A stretch of DNA of 64,000 nucleotides from Flavobacterium johnsoniae (GTDB taxonomy: Bacteria > Bacteroidota > Bacteroidia > Flavobacteriales > Flavobacteriaceae): the NCBI RefSeq assembly GCF_001879205.1, contig NZ_MLFK01000002.1:62001-126000 (forward strand), written 5' to 3'. The position numbers and the translations under genes are program-made. Under the pieces are notes generated by a model. It had not been told where the DNA came from. It saw nothing but the letters and a program-made list of their open reading frames with translations, and did no database searches. Shown piece by piece: positions 44,516-53,772 of the stretch (positions are counted from its first letter, which is position 1; each line of letters begins with the position of its first letter).

Positions 44516-44543
44516 AAAGTGAAATGATTACTCATTTCACTTT
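44516..44543 (-). terminator. Terminator of the META-domain gene
   Basis: A 12-bp perfect stem (AAAGTGAAATGA and complement) has a 4-base loop. On the minus strand it is followed by TTTTAT. Confidence 0.75.
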
Positions 44544-44565
44544 CCCGATATTTTATTTTTTCAAA

Positions 44566-45003
44566 TTATTGTTTAGCCACTTTTTTAAATCGCATCATAG
44601 GAACATCTCCTTCAATTAAATTTAGTTTTTCATCTTTATCAATAGAGTAGCTCGTAATTTTTTTCATTTGCTGCAAAAACTGTTGTTCTCCCCCGCCGTC
44701 ACAAAACATCATTGTCGTTGGTCCAGGTTCTCCAAAAGTTAAGGATTTTCCATTTAAAGTATATGGTGCGCTATAACCATTACATCCGTTATTACCATAC
44801 ACTTTTGTTTCTTTTTTATCAAAAGTAATCTGCGGTTTTTTATTCGGGTACAATCCTTCAAAAGCAATTCTTGGTCCCGAAATGTATTCCAGCTCCCAGG
44901 TTGTGTCAAATAAATTTCCTGCATTAGCAGTATCTTTTGATGCATTACATGAAGTAATAAATAAAGTTAAAACCGAAACGACTGCGAGTGTGTATTTTTT
45001 CAT
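44566..45003 (-). CDS. META-domain (HslJ-like) lipoprotein
   Basis: The protein has 145 residues. The lipobox is FITSC. The META domain begins DTTWELEYISG and has NGCNGYSAPYTLNGKSLTF, with the conserved 'N-G-C-N' turn, and GPTTMMFCDGGGEQQFL. The two domain Cys (NGCN and MFC) could form a disulfide. META/HslJ proteins are outer-membrane-associated and of uncertain function; in E. coli HslJ affects novobiocin resistance. The gene is monocistronic. Confidence 0.9.
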   Translation of the reverse strand: MKKYTLAVVSVLTLFITSCNASKDTANAGNLFDTTWELEYISGPRIAFEGLYPNKKPQITFDKKETKVYGNNGCNGYSAPYTLNGKSLTFGEPGPTTMMFCDGGGEQQFLQQMKKITSYSIDKDEKLNLIEGDVPMMRFKKVAKQ

Positions 45004-45262
45004 AAATGTGTTTTTTAAAGGTTATTATAATTTGTTTTTTGAAGATTAAAATTCTGATCAACATTCCCTTCTCAATATCCATGCCCATTTATCAGGTTTA
45101 TAAAGTTAAATTTTTACAATAAACCGTAATTTTCTGATCTCTAAGTTACATTATTTTATTTAATTTTCTCTTAGTCAAATATTTAAATTCTAATTTTCGA
45201 TTCCCTTTTTTTCGTAATTTGCATTGATCAAAAAACCAAAACATCAATCAAAAATCAAAAAC

Positions 45263-46666
45263 ATGAAACAATTTCTCTTATTGTTTGTCCTCTTTTTTAG
45301 TTTCTCTCAGGGTCAGTCTCAGGAAAATCTTCCAACAGATTATCTCTCAAAAGAATTTCATCAGGGACGCCGCGGCGCTTTTAGAAATTTAATGCCTGCT
45401 AATTCTATTGCAGTTATTTTTTCTTATCCGGAAAGAGTTTTCTCAAAAGACATCAATTATAATTATCATCAAAACCCTGATATGTATTATTTAACGGGCT
45501 ACAAAGAACCCGATGCTGTTTTATTACTTTTTAAAGAACCACAAGGCTCTGAAAAATATACAGAGGTTATTTTTGTGAGAGAAAAAAATGCCGGCAAAGA
45601 AACCTGGACAGGAAGACGGCTAGGAATTGAAGGCGCAAAAACAAAGTTAGGTTTTACAACTGCTTACAACGGAAAAGATTTTAAAGACTTTAAGCTTGAT
45701 TTCAAGAAATTTGACAGCATTATTTATGATAAAATCCCAACAGATATCTCAGGAGGCAACAACATTGACAACCTTCACGCTTTAATCCAAATCTTTAAGG
45801 CAAAAGCAGAGATCATTCAGGAAAACGAATCCTCTGTCAATTTGTTCACAAATATTACTAATTCACTTCGTGAGATAAAAACTCCCGAAGAACTGGAATT
45901 AATGCGAAAATCCGTTAAACTTTCCTGTATTGCCCATAATGAAGTAATGAAAGCAGTTGGCCCTGATATGAGCGAAAATGAAGCTGACGGAATTCATGCC
46001 TACATTCATAGACATTATGGTGCCGAAGGCGAAGGTTATCCGCCAATTGTAGGAGCCGGTGCAAACGGTTGTATTTTACACTATGGCGAGAACAACGCTG
46101 CAAAAATTGACAATCAGCTATTACTAATGGATGTGGGTTCTGAATATCACGGTTATTCTGCAGATGTTACCAGAACAGTTCCTGCAAACGGAAAATTTAC
46201 CGAAGAACAAAAAGCAATTTATCAACTTGTTTATGAGGCGCAAGAAGAAGTTTTTAAGATTTGCAAAACAGGAACCCCTTTTCAGGATTTAAACAAAAAG
46301 GCCAAAGAAATAATTACCGCCGGATTAATAAAACTCGGAATCATTACAGATCCTAATGATGTCCGAATTTATTATCCACACAGTTGTTCGCATTTTCTTG
46401 GCTTAGATGTTCACGACAAAGGAAATTACACAGGTATTTTAAAAGAGAACATGATTTTTACCGTCGAACCTGGAATCTACATTCCTGCAAACAGTAAATG
46501 CGATAAAAAGTGGTGGAATATTGGCGTTCGTATTGAAGATGATATTTTGATTACAAAAGATTCCTATGAAAATCTTTCTGCAGACTCTCCAAGAAAATGG
46601 CAGGATGTTGAAGCTTTAGCCAAACAAAAAAGCACTTTTAATGAAATGAAATTTCCTAAAATATAA
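45263..46666 (+). CDS. Exported Xaa-Pro aminopeptidase (aminopeptidase P, M24B)
   Basis: The ATG at 45263 gives the signal peptide MKQFLLLFVLFFSFSQGQSQ. The reading frame extends 39 bases further to a TTG, but that extension adds a charged leader before the signal peptide. The protein (about 467 residues) has an AMP_N domain (FHQGRRGAFRNLM) and the pita-bread M24 core. The metal ligands are two Asp (LLMDVGSEYHGYSADVTR), His in HSCSHFLGLDVHD, Glu in TVEPGIYIP and Glu in RIEDDILIT. It removes N-terminal residues before proline, here outside the cytoplasm. Confidence 0.93.
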   Translation: MKQFLLLFVLFFSFSQGQSQENLPTDYLSKEFHQGRRGAFRNLMPANSIAVIFSYPERVFSKDINYNYHQNPDMYYLTGYKEPDAVLLLFKEPQGSEKYTEVIFVREKNAGKETWTGRRLGIEGAKTKLGFTTAYNGKDFKDFKLDFKKFDSIIYDKIPTDISGGNNIDNLHALIQIFKAKAEIIQENESSVNLFTNITNSLREIKTPEELELMRKSVKLSCIAHNEVMKAVGPDMSENEADGIHAYIHRHYGAEGEGYPPIVGAGANGCILHYGENNAAKIDNQLLLMDVGSEYHGYSADVTRTVPANGKFTEEQKAIYQLVYEAQEEVFKICKTGTPFQDLNKKAKEIITAGLIKLGIITDPNDVRIYYPHSCSHFLGLDVHDKGNYTGILKENMIFTVEPGIYIPANSKCDKKWWNIGVRIEDDILITKDSYENLSADSPRKWQDVEALAKQKSTFNEMKFPKI

Positions 46667-46723
46667 TTTACTTTTTTGCCACAGATTATATGATTAGTAT
46701 GATTTTAAAATCTCCTTCAGTTT

Positions 46724-46771
46724 GCCACGAATTTCACGAATCTACACTGATTAATTTGTGAAATTCGTGGC
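46724..46771. repeat. GCCACGAATTTCAC palindrome
   Basis: The 18-base arms (46724-46741 and 46754-46771) have one mismatch and a 12-base loop. The arm word GCCACGAATT also occurs at 8511 with no partner. Confidence 0.65.
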
Positions 46772-46865
46772 GAAAATTATTTTCCTTTTATCCGATAGCC
46801 ATCAGGAGCGATAAAAAACTAGAACGAATTTTCACGTACTTTGTATTCCTAAATTTAATTTAAAA

Positions 46866-47825
46866 ATGAAAGCACTTACCTTCTCTTCTTTTGGGAATTC
46901 TGATGTTTTAGAATATATCGAAATCCCTGCTCCGCAATTAAAAAGTGATGACATTTTAGTTGAGATGAAAGCCATTGGGTTAAATTTTGCCGACGTTTAC
47001 AGACGAAAGGGAAATTATCATTTAAAAGGAAATCCACCCTTTATTGCCGGTTATGAAGGAGCCGGAATTGTGGTTGATGCCAACAATCATCCTGAATACA
47101 AAGCTTGCGATCGTGTGGCTTTCGCCGATGTTCCATTTGCTAATGCTGAATTGGTTGCAGTTAATATAAATCACGTTTTACCTTTACCGGAAACTATTTC
47201 TTTTGAAACAGCAGCTTCTGTTTTATTACAAGGTTTAACAGCGCATTATCTGGCAACAGATAGTCATAAAACCGTAAAAGGAGAAACTGTATTAATTCAT
47301 GCCGTTGCCGGCGGGGTTGGGCAAATCCTTACGCAAATAAGCAAACTTTTGGGCGCCAATGTTATTGGTTTAACCTCATCTGCAGAAAAAGCAAAAGTTG
47401 GCTATGATCAAGGTGCAGATCATGTTTTTCTTTACAATGAAGATTGGAAATCAAAAATTTTTGAAATAGCCCCAAATGGCGTTGATGTTGTTTACGACAG
47501 TATTGGAAGCACTTTAGCCGAAAGCTTTGAAGTTACAAAAGAACGCGGTCAGGTTGTTTTCTTCGGAATGGCAGGCGGAGATCCCGCACCTGTAGACCCC
47601 AGAATGTTAATGGACGGCTCTAAAACTTTAACCGGAGGTGATTTATGGAGCTATTTAAATTCAAAAGAAGAAAGAATCAAAAGAGCGAACCAATTATTCA
47701 ATTGGATTACCGAAGGAAAAATCAAACTTTCAGAACCCACCTCTTTCAAATTATCCGAAGGCAAACTAGCCCACGATTATCTCGAAAGCCGAAAAAGTAC
47801 CGGGAAAATAATTCTGATTCCGTAG
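46866..47825 (+). CDS. NADPH:quinone oxidoreductase-type zinc-free MDR
   Basis: The protein has 319 residues. It is a medium-chain dehydrogenase/reductase of the quinone-oxidoreductase branch. The GroES-like N-terminus (NFADVYRRKGNYHLKG, PFIAGYEGAGIV) lacks the structural and catalytic zinc ligands of alcohol dehydrogenases. The Rossmann site is HAVAGGVGQILTQ. The C-terminus fits the family. It reduces quinones or activated alkenes with NADPH. The gene is monocistronic and is followed by two dispersed repeats. Confidence 0.9.
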   Translation: MKALTFSSFGNSDVLEYIEIPAPQLKSDDILVEMKAIGLNFADVYRRKGNYHLKGNPPFIAGYEGAGIVVDANNHPEYKACDRVAFADVPFANAELVAVNINHVLPLPETISFETAASVLLQGLTAHYLATDSHKTVKGETVLIHAVAGGVGQILTQISKLLGANVIGLTSSAEKAKVGYDQGADHVFLYNEDWKSKIFEIAPNGVDVVYDSIGSTLAESFEVTKERGQVVFFGMAGGDPAPVDPRMLMDGSKTLTGGDLWSYLNSKEERIKRANQLFNWITEGKIKLSEPTSFKLSEGKLAHDYLESRKSTGKIILIP

Positions 47826-47827
47826 AT

Positions 47828-47868
47828 AGTTTTCAGTTTTCAGTCTCGGTTTTCAGTTTCAGTTTTCA
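47828..47868. repeat. TTTTCAGTCTCGG dispersed repeat
   Basis: TTTTCAGTTTTCAGTCTCGG and further TTTCAG words stand right after the oxidoreductase stop. The same word, in reverse orientation, ends at 57118 after a small gene, and a related hairpin lies at 56800-56836. Confidence 0.5.
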
Positions 47869-47876
47869 ACACAATC

Positions 47877-47975
47877 TTGTCATCCCGAGGAACGAGGGAT
47901 CTTCGCAAGAAACTCCGCAATCAAAATCGTCAAACTTGTAGAGCTACTTACGAAGATCGTTCCTCGGGATGACAA
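47877..47975. repeat. GTCATCCCGAGGAACGA palindromic element
   Basis: Arms 47877-47905 and 47951-47975 are reverse complements except for a 4-base bulge (GGGA) in the left arm. The loop is 45 bases. The arms are GC-rich against an AT-rich background. The word is one I know as a dispersed repeat in several phyla. Confidence 0.75.
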
Positions 47976-48064
47976 AATAAGCATAAAAAATCCGTTTTTA
48001 TCAGCGTTTTCGCTTAGCGAATGTTTTATCCACGTACTTTCTTTGCGCAAAAACTCAACCCAAT

Positions 48065-49153
48065 TTACAATTGATCAACCTCAATTTTCGTTAATTGAGA
48101 TAATTGTAAAATTCTGGGAACATCATTTTTGTTCGCTACAAAAAACAAATAATTATCTCCGTGGGTATCGTAACTCATTAATTCAAGGCCTTTTTTCTCT
48201 AAAGCCGATTGAATGTACGGAAACAAATCATGACTATAGGTTTCTTCCGGATATTCAAAATTAAGATCTTCGCCAATCATTTCAGAGATAAAATATTCTG
48301 CATCTTCGGGATCAAATTTCCAATCGCTGTTCCAGGCATCAATATTTTCAAAGAAATTAAAATGGCCATTTACTATATTGTGATAATCTTTTGCCTCTTT
48401 ATTAAAATTTTTAAAAAGCTTTTTTGATTCTTTTTTAAGCTCTTTTTCTTCAATATCTCCTCTCGAAACTAACTTTATAAATTCTTCAAAGGTTTCCAGA
48501 TTAACGGCTTCGGCTTCTATTAAATTTTCTTGCGAAGGAAGTTCAACACTCTCCGGAATTTCGATATTTAAATACTGGCAGATTCCCTGTAAAACCAATT
48601 TAAAATCTTTTATCCCTATTGCCTGGCTTTCATTTTTTGGATTGTTGAAATCTAAAAGTTCACTATCCAGCAATCCTTTTGTATAATCAAAGAAATGGGT
48701 TCCTGAATATAAAATTTTAAAATCGTTAGTTTCTAAACTATTTGTACAGCAAAAAAAGATAATGAAATTTTTGATGGAACGTTTAAAGAACTTTTTTTCT
48801 TCGGAAGTTGGCTCCGAATAAAACTGAATGTGTATAAAATCATATTCTAATCCCTGATCTATTATATCTTGAGAAAGAACCCCAATATCCATCTTTTTAT
48901 AAAGTTCATTTAAAACCTCATAAGAATTACTGAATCCTGCTTTTTTGATTTCTGCTCTTCCTTCTTCATGATCTAATGAACCGGGAAAATAAAATAAGTT
49001 AACAGATACCTCTTCCTTAATTCCTTTTACTTTAAGCTCAATACCAGACTGCTCATTATATAAGTACGAATAAATGGGATCAATAACATCAAAAGAAATA
49101 ATCGATTTTGGATCATTATTCCTACCAAACAAATTAGAAAAGAAATTTTTCAT
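48065..49153 (-). CDS. Cytosolic protein of unknown function, DUF6630-like C-terminus
   Basis: The protein has 362 residues, no signal peptide, and is strongly acidic (Glu/Asp-rich). The N-terminal half begins MKNFFSNLFGRNNDPKS and contains a DUF695-like feel, which I cannot confirm. The C-terminal 130 residues (WKFDPEDAEYFISEMIG, YSHDLFPYIQSALEKKGL, MSYDTHGDNYLFFVA) look like DUF6630. Proteins of this kind are often found among SUKH/immunity-type families, but no toxin gene is adjacent. The function is unknown. Confidence 0.6.
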   Translation of the reverse strand: MKNFFSNLFGRNNDPKSIISFDVIDPIYSYLYNEQSGIELKVKGIKEEVSVNLFYFPGSLDHEEGRAEIKKAGFSNSYEVLNELYKKMDIGVLSQDIIDQGLEYDFIHIQFYSEPTSEEKKFFKRSIKNFIIFFCCTNSLETNDFKILYSGTHFFDYTKGLLDSELLDFNNPKNESQAIGIKDFKLVLQGICQYLNIEIPESVELPSQENLIEAEAVNLETFEEFIKLVSRGDIEEKELKKESKKLFKNFNKEAKDYHNIVNGHFNFFENIDAWNSDWKFDPEDAEYFISEMIGEDLNFEYPEETYSHDLFPYIQSALEKKGLELMSYDTHGDNYLFFVANKNDVPRILQLSQLTKIEVDQL

Positions 49154-49227
49154 TGGGCATATAAGTATTAAAAACTAAAGCAATAAATATATCACTATTT
49201 TTAATAACCCGAAACCCGGTTAGTGAA

Positions 49228-50787
49228 TTATTTTAAAGATTCAGCAATCATTAAAGCGCATTTTTCACCGTCGATTGCTGCAGAAATAATGCCTCCTGCA
49301 TAACCTGCTCCTTCACCACAAGGATACAATCCTTTTATCTGCAAATGCTCCAAAGTCATAGGATCTCGCGGAATTCTAACAGGAGATGATGTTCTGCTTT
49401 CCGGAGCATGCAAAATAGCTTCATTGGTTAAATAACCGCGCATTGATTTTCCAAATTCCTTAAAACCTTCGCGTAAAATCTGCGATAAAAATCCCGGAAA
49501 AACCTGTCCCATTTCAACCGAAGTTGTTCCCGGAACATACGAAGTTTTAGGAATATCAGCAGAAACTTTATTCTGGGTAAAATCGACCATTCTTTGCGCC
49601 GGAACTTTTTGAGTTTTTCCAGCTAAATGCCATGCTTTTTGTTCGATGCTTTTTTGAAATTCCATTCCGGCCAAAGCACCAAATTTTGCAAAAGGTTTAA
49701 AATCTTCCAGTTTTAATTCAATTACAATTCCGGAATTTGCCGTTGCCTGATCACGTTTGGAAGGCGACCATCCATTTGTAACTACCTCACCCGGACTTGT
49801 AGCACAAGGTGCAATTACACCACCCGGACACATACAAAACGAATACATACCGCGACCATTCACTTGTTTTACAATCGAATAAGGTGCCGGAGGTAAATAT
49901 TCGCCTCGATAATCACAGCTGTACTGAATACTATCAATTAATTCCTGAGAATGTTCTGCACGAACTCCTAAAGCAAAAGGCTTAGCTTCTATTAAAATTT
50001 TCTTTTTATCAAGCAATTCAAAAATATCACGTGCGGAATGTCCGGTTGCTAAGATTAATTTATTGGCCAGAATCTTGTCTCCGTTTTGGGTTACAATTCC
50101 TTCAACTTCGTTACTTTTCACCAAAATATCGGTTACGCGTGTATCAAACAAAACCTGACCGCCAAATTCGATGATTTTATTTCGAATATCTTCAATGATT
50201 TTTGGCAATTTATTGGTTCCGATGTGCGGATGCGCTTCAACCAAAATATCTTCTGAAGCACCAAAAGCAACCAAAAGCTCTAAAATTCGGGTTACATCGC
50301 CTCGTTTTTTAGAACGTGTATATAATTTTCCGTCTGAGTATGTTCCGGCTCCGCCTTCACCAAAACAATAATTGGAATCCTCGTTAACAATGTGCTCTCT
50401 ATTGATTGCTTTTAAATCGCGTCGGCGTCCGCGAACATCTTTTCCGCGTTCGATTACAATTGGCTTTAAGCCCAATTCGATTAATTGCAAAGCAGCAAAA
50501 AGTCCTGCAGGGCCTGCACCAACAACAATCACTTCCTGGGCAGAAGAAACATCTTTATATATAGGAAGCTCGATTTTAGTTTCCTGAAACGGTTCTCCCT
50601 TTAAATATATAACAACTTTCAAATTGATTTTAATCGCTTTTTGACGCGCATCAATCGAACGTTTTAAAATAGAAACGTGCTGAATTTCCTTAGGAGAAAC
50701 CTTTATTTGTTTAGACAAATAGTCTTTAAGCAACAATTCGTTTGCGGCTATTTCCGGAGTTACCTGAAGTAAAAGTTCTCTTGGCAT
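49228..50787 (-). CDS. FAD-dependent oxidoreductase (NAD(P)/FAD-dependent, HI0933-unrelated large type)
   Basis: The protein has 519 residues. An N-terminal domain of about 85 residues precedes the FAD-binding Rossmann (VVGAGPAGLFAALQL, then the Glu in VIERGKDV). Conserved blocks follow: NYCFGEGGAGTYSDGKLYTR, ILATGHSARDIFE, MCPGGVIAPCATSPGE and a C-terminal GEGAGYAGGIISAAIDG. These are hallmarks of the FAD-dependent proteins annotated in many genomes as 'FAD-dependent dehydrogenase', with no defined substrate. It is cytosolic. The gene is monocistronic, next to a large noncoding palindrome. Confidence 0.88.
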   Translation of the reverse strand: MPRELLLQVTPEIAANELLLKDYLSKQIKVSPKEIQHVSILKRSIDARQKAIKINLKVVIYLKGEPFQETKIELPIYKDVSSAQEVIVVGAGPAGLFAALQLIELGLKPIVIERGKDVRGRRRDLKAINREHIVNEDSNYCFGEGGAGTYSDGKLYTRSKKRGDVTRILELLVAFGASEDILVEAHPHIGTNKLPKIIEDIRNKIIEFGGQVLFDTRVTDILVKSNEVEGIVTQNGDKILANKLILATGHSARDIFELLDKKKILIEAKPFALGVRAEHSQELIDSIQYSCDYRGEYLPPAPYSIVKQVNGRGMYSFCMCPGGVIAPCATSPGEVVTNGWSPSKRDQATANSGIVIELKLEDFKPFAKFGALAGMEFQKSIEQKAWHLAGKTQKVPAQRMVDFTQNKVSADIPKTSYVPGTTSVEMGQVFPGFLSQILREGFKEFGKSMRGYLTNEAILHAPESRTSSPVRIPRDPMTLEHLQIKGLYPCGEGAGYAGGIISAAIDGEKCALMIAESLK

Positions 50788-50860
50788 TGTATCTTTTTTA
50801 TTCTATTAGCTTTTCTTTCTATGAAAAGAAGATGCAAAAATACTATTTTGAACTGACTTT

Positions 50861-51018
50861 ATATAATTAACCGCAAAGTACGCTAAGATTTAATTTTACT
50901 TTACGGATAGAAAACACAAAGTTCGCAAAGCTAGATCAACACAAAGCTTTGCGAACTTTGTGTTTTTTATAAAACCGTACCTTTAAAAAATCATAGCGCA
51001 CTTTGCGGTTAATTATAT
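50861..51018. repeat. Nested palindrome (two stems)
   Basis: The outer arms are 25 bases (50861-50885 with 50994-51018, one mismatch). The inner arms are 22 bases, perfect (50911-50932 with 50945-50966). The outer word TTAACCGCAAAGTACGCTA also occurs as a variant at 8460. No gene is present, and the structure is longer and more exact than a terminator needs. Confidence 0.8.
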
Positions 51019-51242
51019 AGCAGCTTTTCTCTTTTTCGTAAAATCTTTAATATTCATTTTAAGCCATAGATTACTTTGGATTAAAAAGATTTCTTTGAAG
51101 AAAAGATAGACGCACTGCAGTGTGTCTCTACAGAAAAAAACTCAGTCCCGAAGCTTCGGGATAGCATCTCAGAGCCTCAGCACCTTTTTTTAAAATAGAC
51201 TTTGTACCTTTGCCTCTCTGAACCTTTGCACCTTTAAAAAAA
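51019..51242. other. Noncoding stretch with CCTTTGCACCTTT words
   Basis: Before the small gene at 51243 the DNA has CTTTGTACCTTTGCCTCTCT and AACCTTTGCACCTTTAAA. A similar run (ACCTTTGCGCCTTTGTAACT) stands at 8649. No gene is seen. Confidence 0.4.
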
Positions 51243-51482
51243 ATGTCTAGAAAAATAAAATTGATTTGGGATTTTCGCGGTCCGGCTTCTGCAAAAACAG
51301 CCGAGCATCATGAAATTCATTTGAAAGAATTTATAGCAATTGAAAAATTACCATTAAATATAACCGGATTCAAAATCATAAATGATATGCATGCAATCGC
51401 TTTTATGGTTGTTACGGATGAAAATATGATTCAGGTAAGAGATGCTTTGAAACCGCATCGGGGGGAAGTTTATTCTGAGTAA
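51243..51482 (+). CDS. Small protein of unknown function
   Basis: The protein has 79 residues, is soluble and has no Cys. It begins MSRKIKLIWDFRGPASAKTAEHHEIHL, in which HHEIHLKEF is a His-rich stretch, and ends KPHRGEVYSE. The alternating strand-helix pattern suggests a small alpha/beta (ferredoxin-like) fold, with MHAIAFMVVTDENMIQVRDAL as the last strand-helix. I know no family for it. The three His close together could bind metal. The gene is alone, convergent with recQ. Confidence 0.65.
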   Translation: MSRKIKLIWDFRGPASAKTAEHHEIHLKEFIAIEKLPLNITGFKIINDMHAIAFMVVTDENMIQVRDALKPHRGEVYSE

Positions 51483-51496
51483 GATGTGAAATGAAA

Positions 51497-51543
51497 AATG
51501 TGAGATGTTTGTATCGAAAAATACATTTTACATCTCACATTTA
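51497..51543. terminator. Shared hairpin between convergent genes
   Basis: AAATGTGAGATG (51497-51508) and its complement (51532-51543) form a 12-bp stem around 23 bases. It lies between the small gene and recQ. Confidence 0.5.
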
Positions 51544-51551
51544 ACTTATAA

Positions 51552-53747
51552 CTAGTTAGCAACTTCACTAATAAATTTAATACGCATCAAACGTAGTTCA
51601 TCGATATCATAATCGCCGTCAAATTCTTTTAGAGCGTCTTCGATTTTATCTGATTCTGACTCCATGAAATAATCGTGAATTTCTTCCTGCTGATCGTCGT
51701 CGAGCATATCGTCAATCCAGTATTTGATATTTAATTTGGTTCCCGAATATACGATTTGTTCCATTTCTTTAATTAAGGCATCCATCGTCAGCCCTTTTGC
51801 AGAAGCAATATCACTTAATGGCAGTTTTCTATCGATATTCTGAATAATGTATAATTTGTTGGCAGAGTTTACTCCGGTAGATTTTACAACCAAGTCGTCT
51901 GGGCGAATGATGTCGTTATCTTCAACGTACCTACTTATTAAGGTAACAAATTCGCCACCGTATTTTTTTGCTTTTCCTTCACCAACTCCATGAATATTAT
52001 ACAATTCCTGTAATGTTATTGGATATTTTAAAGCCATATCTTCAAGAGAAGGATCCTGAAAAACAACAAACGGAGGAACCCCTAATTTTTTAGCTACTTT
52101 TTTACGCAGTTCGCGAAGCATTCCCATTAAAACTTCATCGGCTGTGCCAGATGATTTTGCTGATGCTACAATTGCTTCGTCATCGGCTTCACTGTATTCG
52201 TGATCTTCAGACATCATAAACGAAACAGGTTTCTTGATAAAATCCAGACCCTCTTTTGTAATTTTTATTACGCCGTATGTTTCTATGTCTTTTGAAAGAT
52301 AACCAGAAACTAAAACTTGTCTTAGTAAAGCCATCCAATATTTCTCATCGTGATCTGAACCAGAACCAAAATAAGGCTGTGTATCTGTTTTATGCGCTTT
52401 AATAACCGCATTGATTCGGCCAATTAAAGTAAACACAATTTCTTTAGACTTATAAATATGTTTGGTATCGCGAACAATTTCAAGCAGTTTAACGACTTGA
52501 TCTTTGGCTTCAATTTTATTTTTCGGATTACGAACGTTGTCGTCCATATCTGCACCTTCTCCGGTTTCGCTGTCAAATTCTTCACCAAAATAATGCAGCA
52601 GGAATTTTCTGCGCGACATTGAGGTTTCGGCGTACGCTACTACTTCCTGCAAAAGGGCAAAACCAATTTCTTGTTCTGCAACTGGTTTCCCGGACATGAA
52701 TTTCTCCAGCTTTTCTACATCCTTATAAGAGTAATAAGCTAAGCAATGTCCTTCTCCTCCATCACGACCGGCGCGTCCTGTTTCCTGATAATAACTTTCG
52801 AGAGATTTTGGAATATCGTGGTGAATTACAAAACGAACATCTGGCTTATCAATTCCCATCCCGAAGGCAATTGTGGCTACCACAACATCTACGTCTTCCA
52901 TCAAAAACATATCCTGATGTTTCGCACGTGTTTTTGCGTCTAAACCTGCGTGATAAGGAACGGCACTGATTCCGTTTACTTGTAAAACTTCGGCAATCGA
53001 TTCTACTTTTTTACGGCTTAAGCAGTAAATAATTCCAGATTTGCCTTTATGCTGTTTGATAAATCGAATAATATCCGATTCTATATTTTTTGTTTTTGTA
53101 CGTACTTCGTAATATAAATTCGGCCTGTTGAATGATGCTTTAAAAGTATTGGCATCGGCCATATCCAGATTTTTAAGAATATCTTCCTGAACTTTTGGAG
53201 TTGCTGTAGCGGTAAGTCCGATAATTGGCACCTTCCCTAATTGCTTAATAATATTTCTAAGATTCCTGTATTCAGGCCTAAAATCATGTCCCCATTCTGA
53301 AATACAGTGTGCTTCGTCGATTGCAACAAATGAAATTGGCACACTTTGCAAAAAGGCCACATATTCTTCTTTTGTTAAAGATTCGGGAGCAACATATAAA
53401 AGCTTAGTTAATCCAGAACTAATGTCTTTTTTTACTTGGGCAATTTCTGTTTTGGTAAGAGAGGAATTCAACACATGTGCAATTCCGTTTTCTGATGAAA
53501 GGCTTCGAATCGCATCTACCTGATTTTTCATCAAAGCAATTAAAGGAGAAACAACAATGGCCGTTCCGTCCTGAATTAAAGCGGGTAATTGATAACAAAG
53601 AGACTTCCCGCCGCCCGTAGGCATAATTACGAAAGTATTCTTTTTATTTAAAATACTCGTAATGACTTGCTCCTGCAAGCCTTTAAATTGGCTAAAGCCG
53701 AAATACTTCTTTAATTCCTTGTGTATTTCAATTTCGTTTGAATTCAT
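51552..53747 (-). CDS. recQ: ATP-dependent DNA helicase RecQ, without zinc cysteines
   Basis: The protein has 731 residues. The RecQ order is intact: Walker A MPTGGGKSLCYQ, DEAH box IDEAHCISEWGHDFRPEY, helicase C domain with GRAGRDGGEGHC, RQC, and an HRDC-like domain near 590-660 (IHGVGEGKAKKYG). The RQC zinc site is normally four Cys (one in 'CRR', then CGxCDxC). Here the first is Ser (MSRRKFLLHYFGE) and the others are replaced in GADMDDNVRNPK. All four zinc ligands are missing, which is unusual for RecQ. The reading frame is otherwise open and well conserved, so the gene should be functional. Confidence 0.93.
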   Translation of the reverse strand: MNSNEIEIHKELKKYFGFSQFKGLQEQVITSILNKKNTFVIMPTGGGKSLCYQLPALIQDGTAIVVSPLIALMKNQVDAIRSLSSENGIAHVLNSSLTKTEIAQVKKDISSGLTKLLYVAPESLTKEEYVAFLQSVPISFVAIDEAHCISEWGHDFRPEYRNLRNIIKQLGKVPIIGLTATATPKVQEDILKNLDMADANTFKASFNRPNLYYEVRTKTKNIESDIIRFIKQHKGKSGIIYCLSRKKVESIAEVLQVNGISAVPYHAGLDAKTRAKHQDMFLMEDVDVVVATIAFGMGIDKPDVRFVIHHDIPKSLESYYQETGRAGRDGGEGHCLAYYSYKDVEKLEKFMSGKPVAEQEIGFALLQEVVAYAETSMSRRKFLLHYFGEEFDSETGEGADMDDNVRNPKNKIEAKDQVVKLLEIVRDTKHIYKSKEIVFTLIGRINAVIKAHKTDTQPYFGSGSDHDEKYWMALLRQVLVSGYLSKDIETYGVIKITKEGLDFIKKPVSFMMSEDHEYSEADDEAIVASAKSSGTADEVLMGMLRELRKKVAKKLGVPPFVVFQDPSLEDMALKYPITLQELYNIHGVGEGKAKKYGGEFVTLISRYVEDNDIIRPDDLVVKSTGVNSANKLYIIQNIDRKLPLSDIASAKGLTMDALIKEMEQIVYSGTKLNIKYWIDDMLDDDQQEEIHDYFMESESDKIEDALKEFDGDYDIDELRLMRIKFISEVAN

Positions 53748-53772
53748 TCTTTATATTAATGGATATTTTGTA

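Noticed and set aside
48065..49153. Acidic protein as an immunity protein of a toxin system
   Set aside because: The composition fits, but no polymorphic toxin, Hcp/VgrG or Rhs gene is present nearby.
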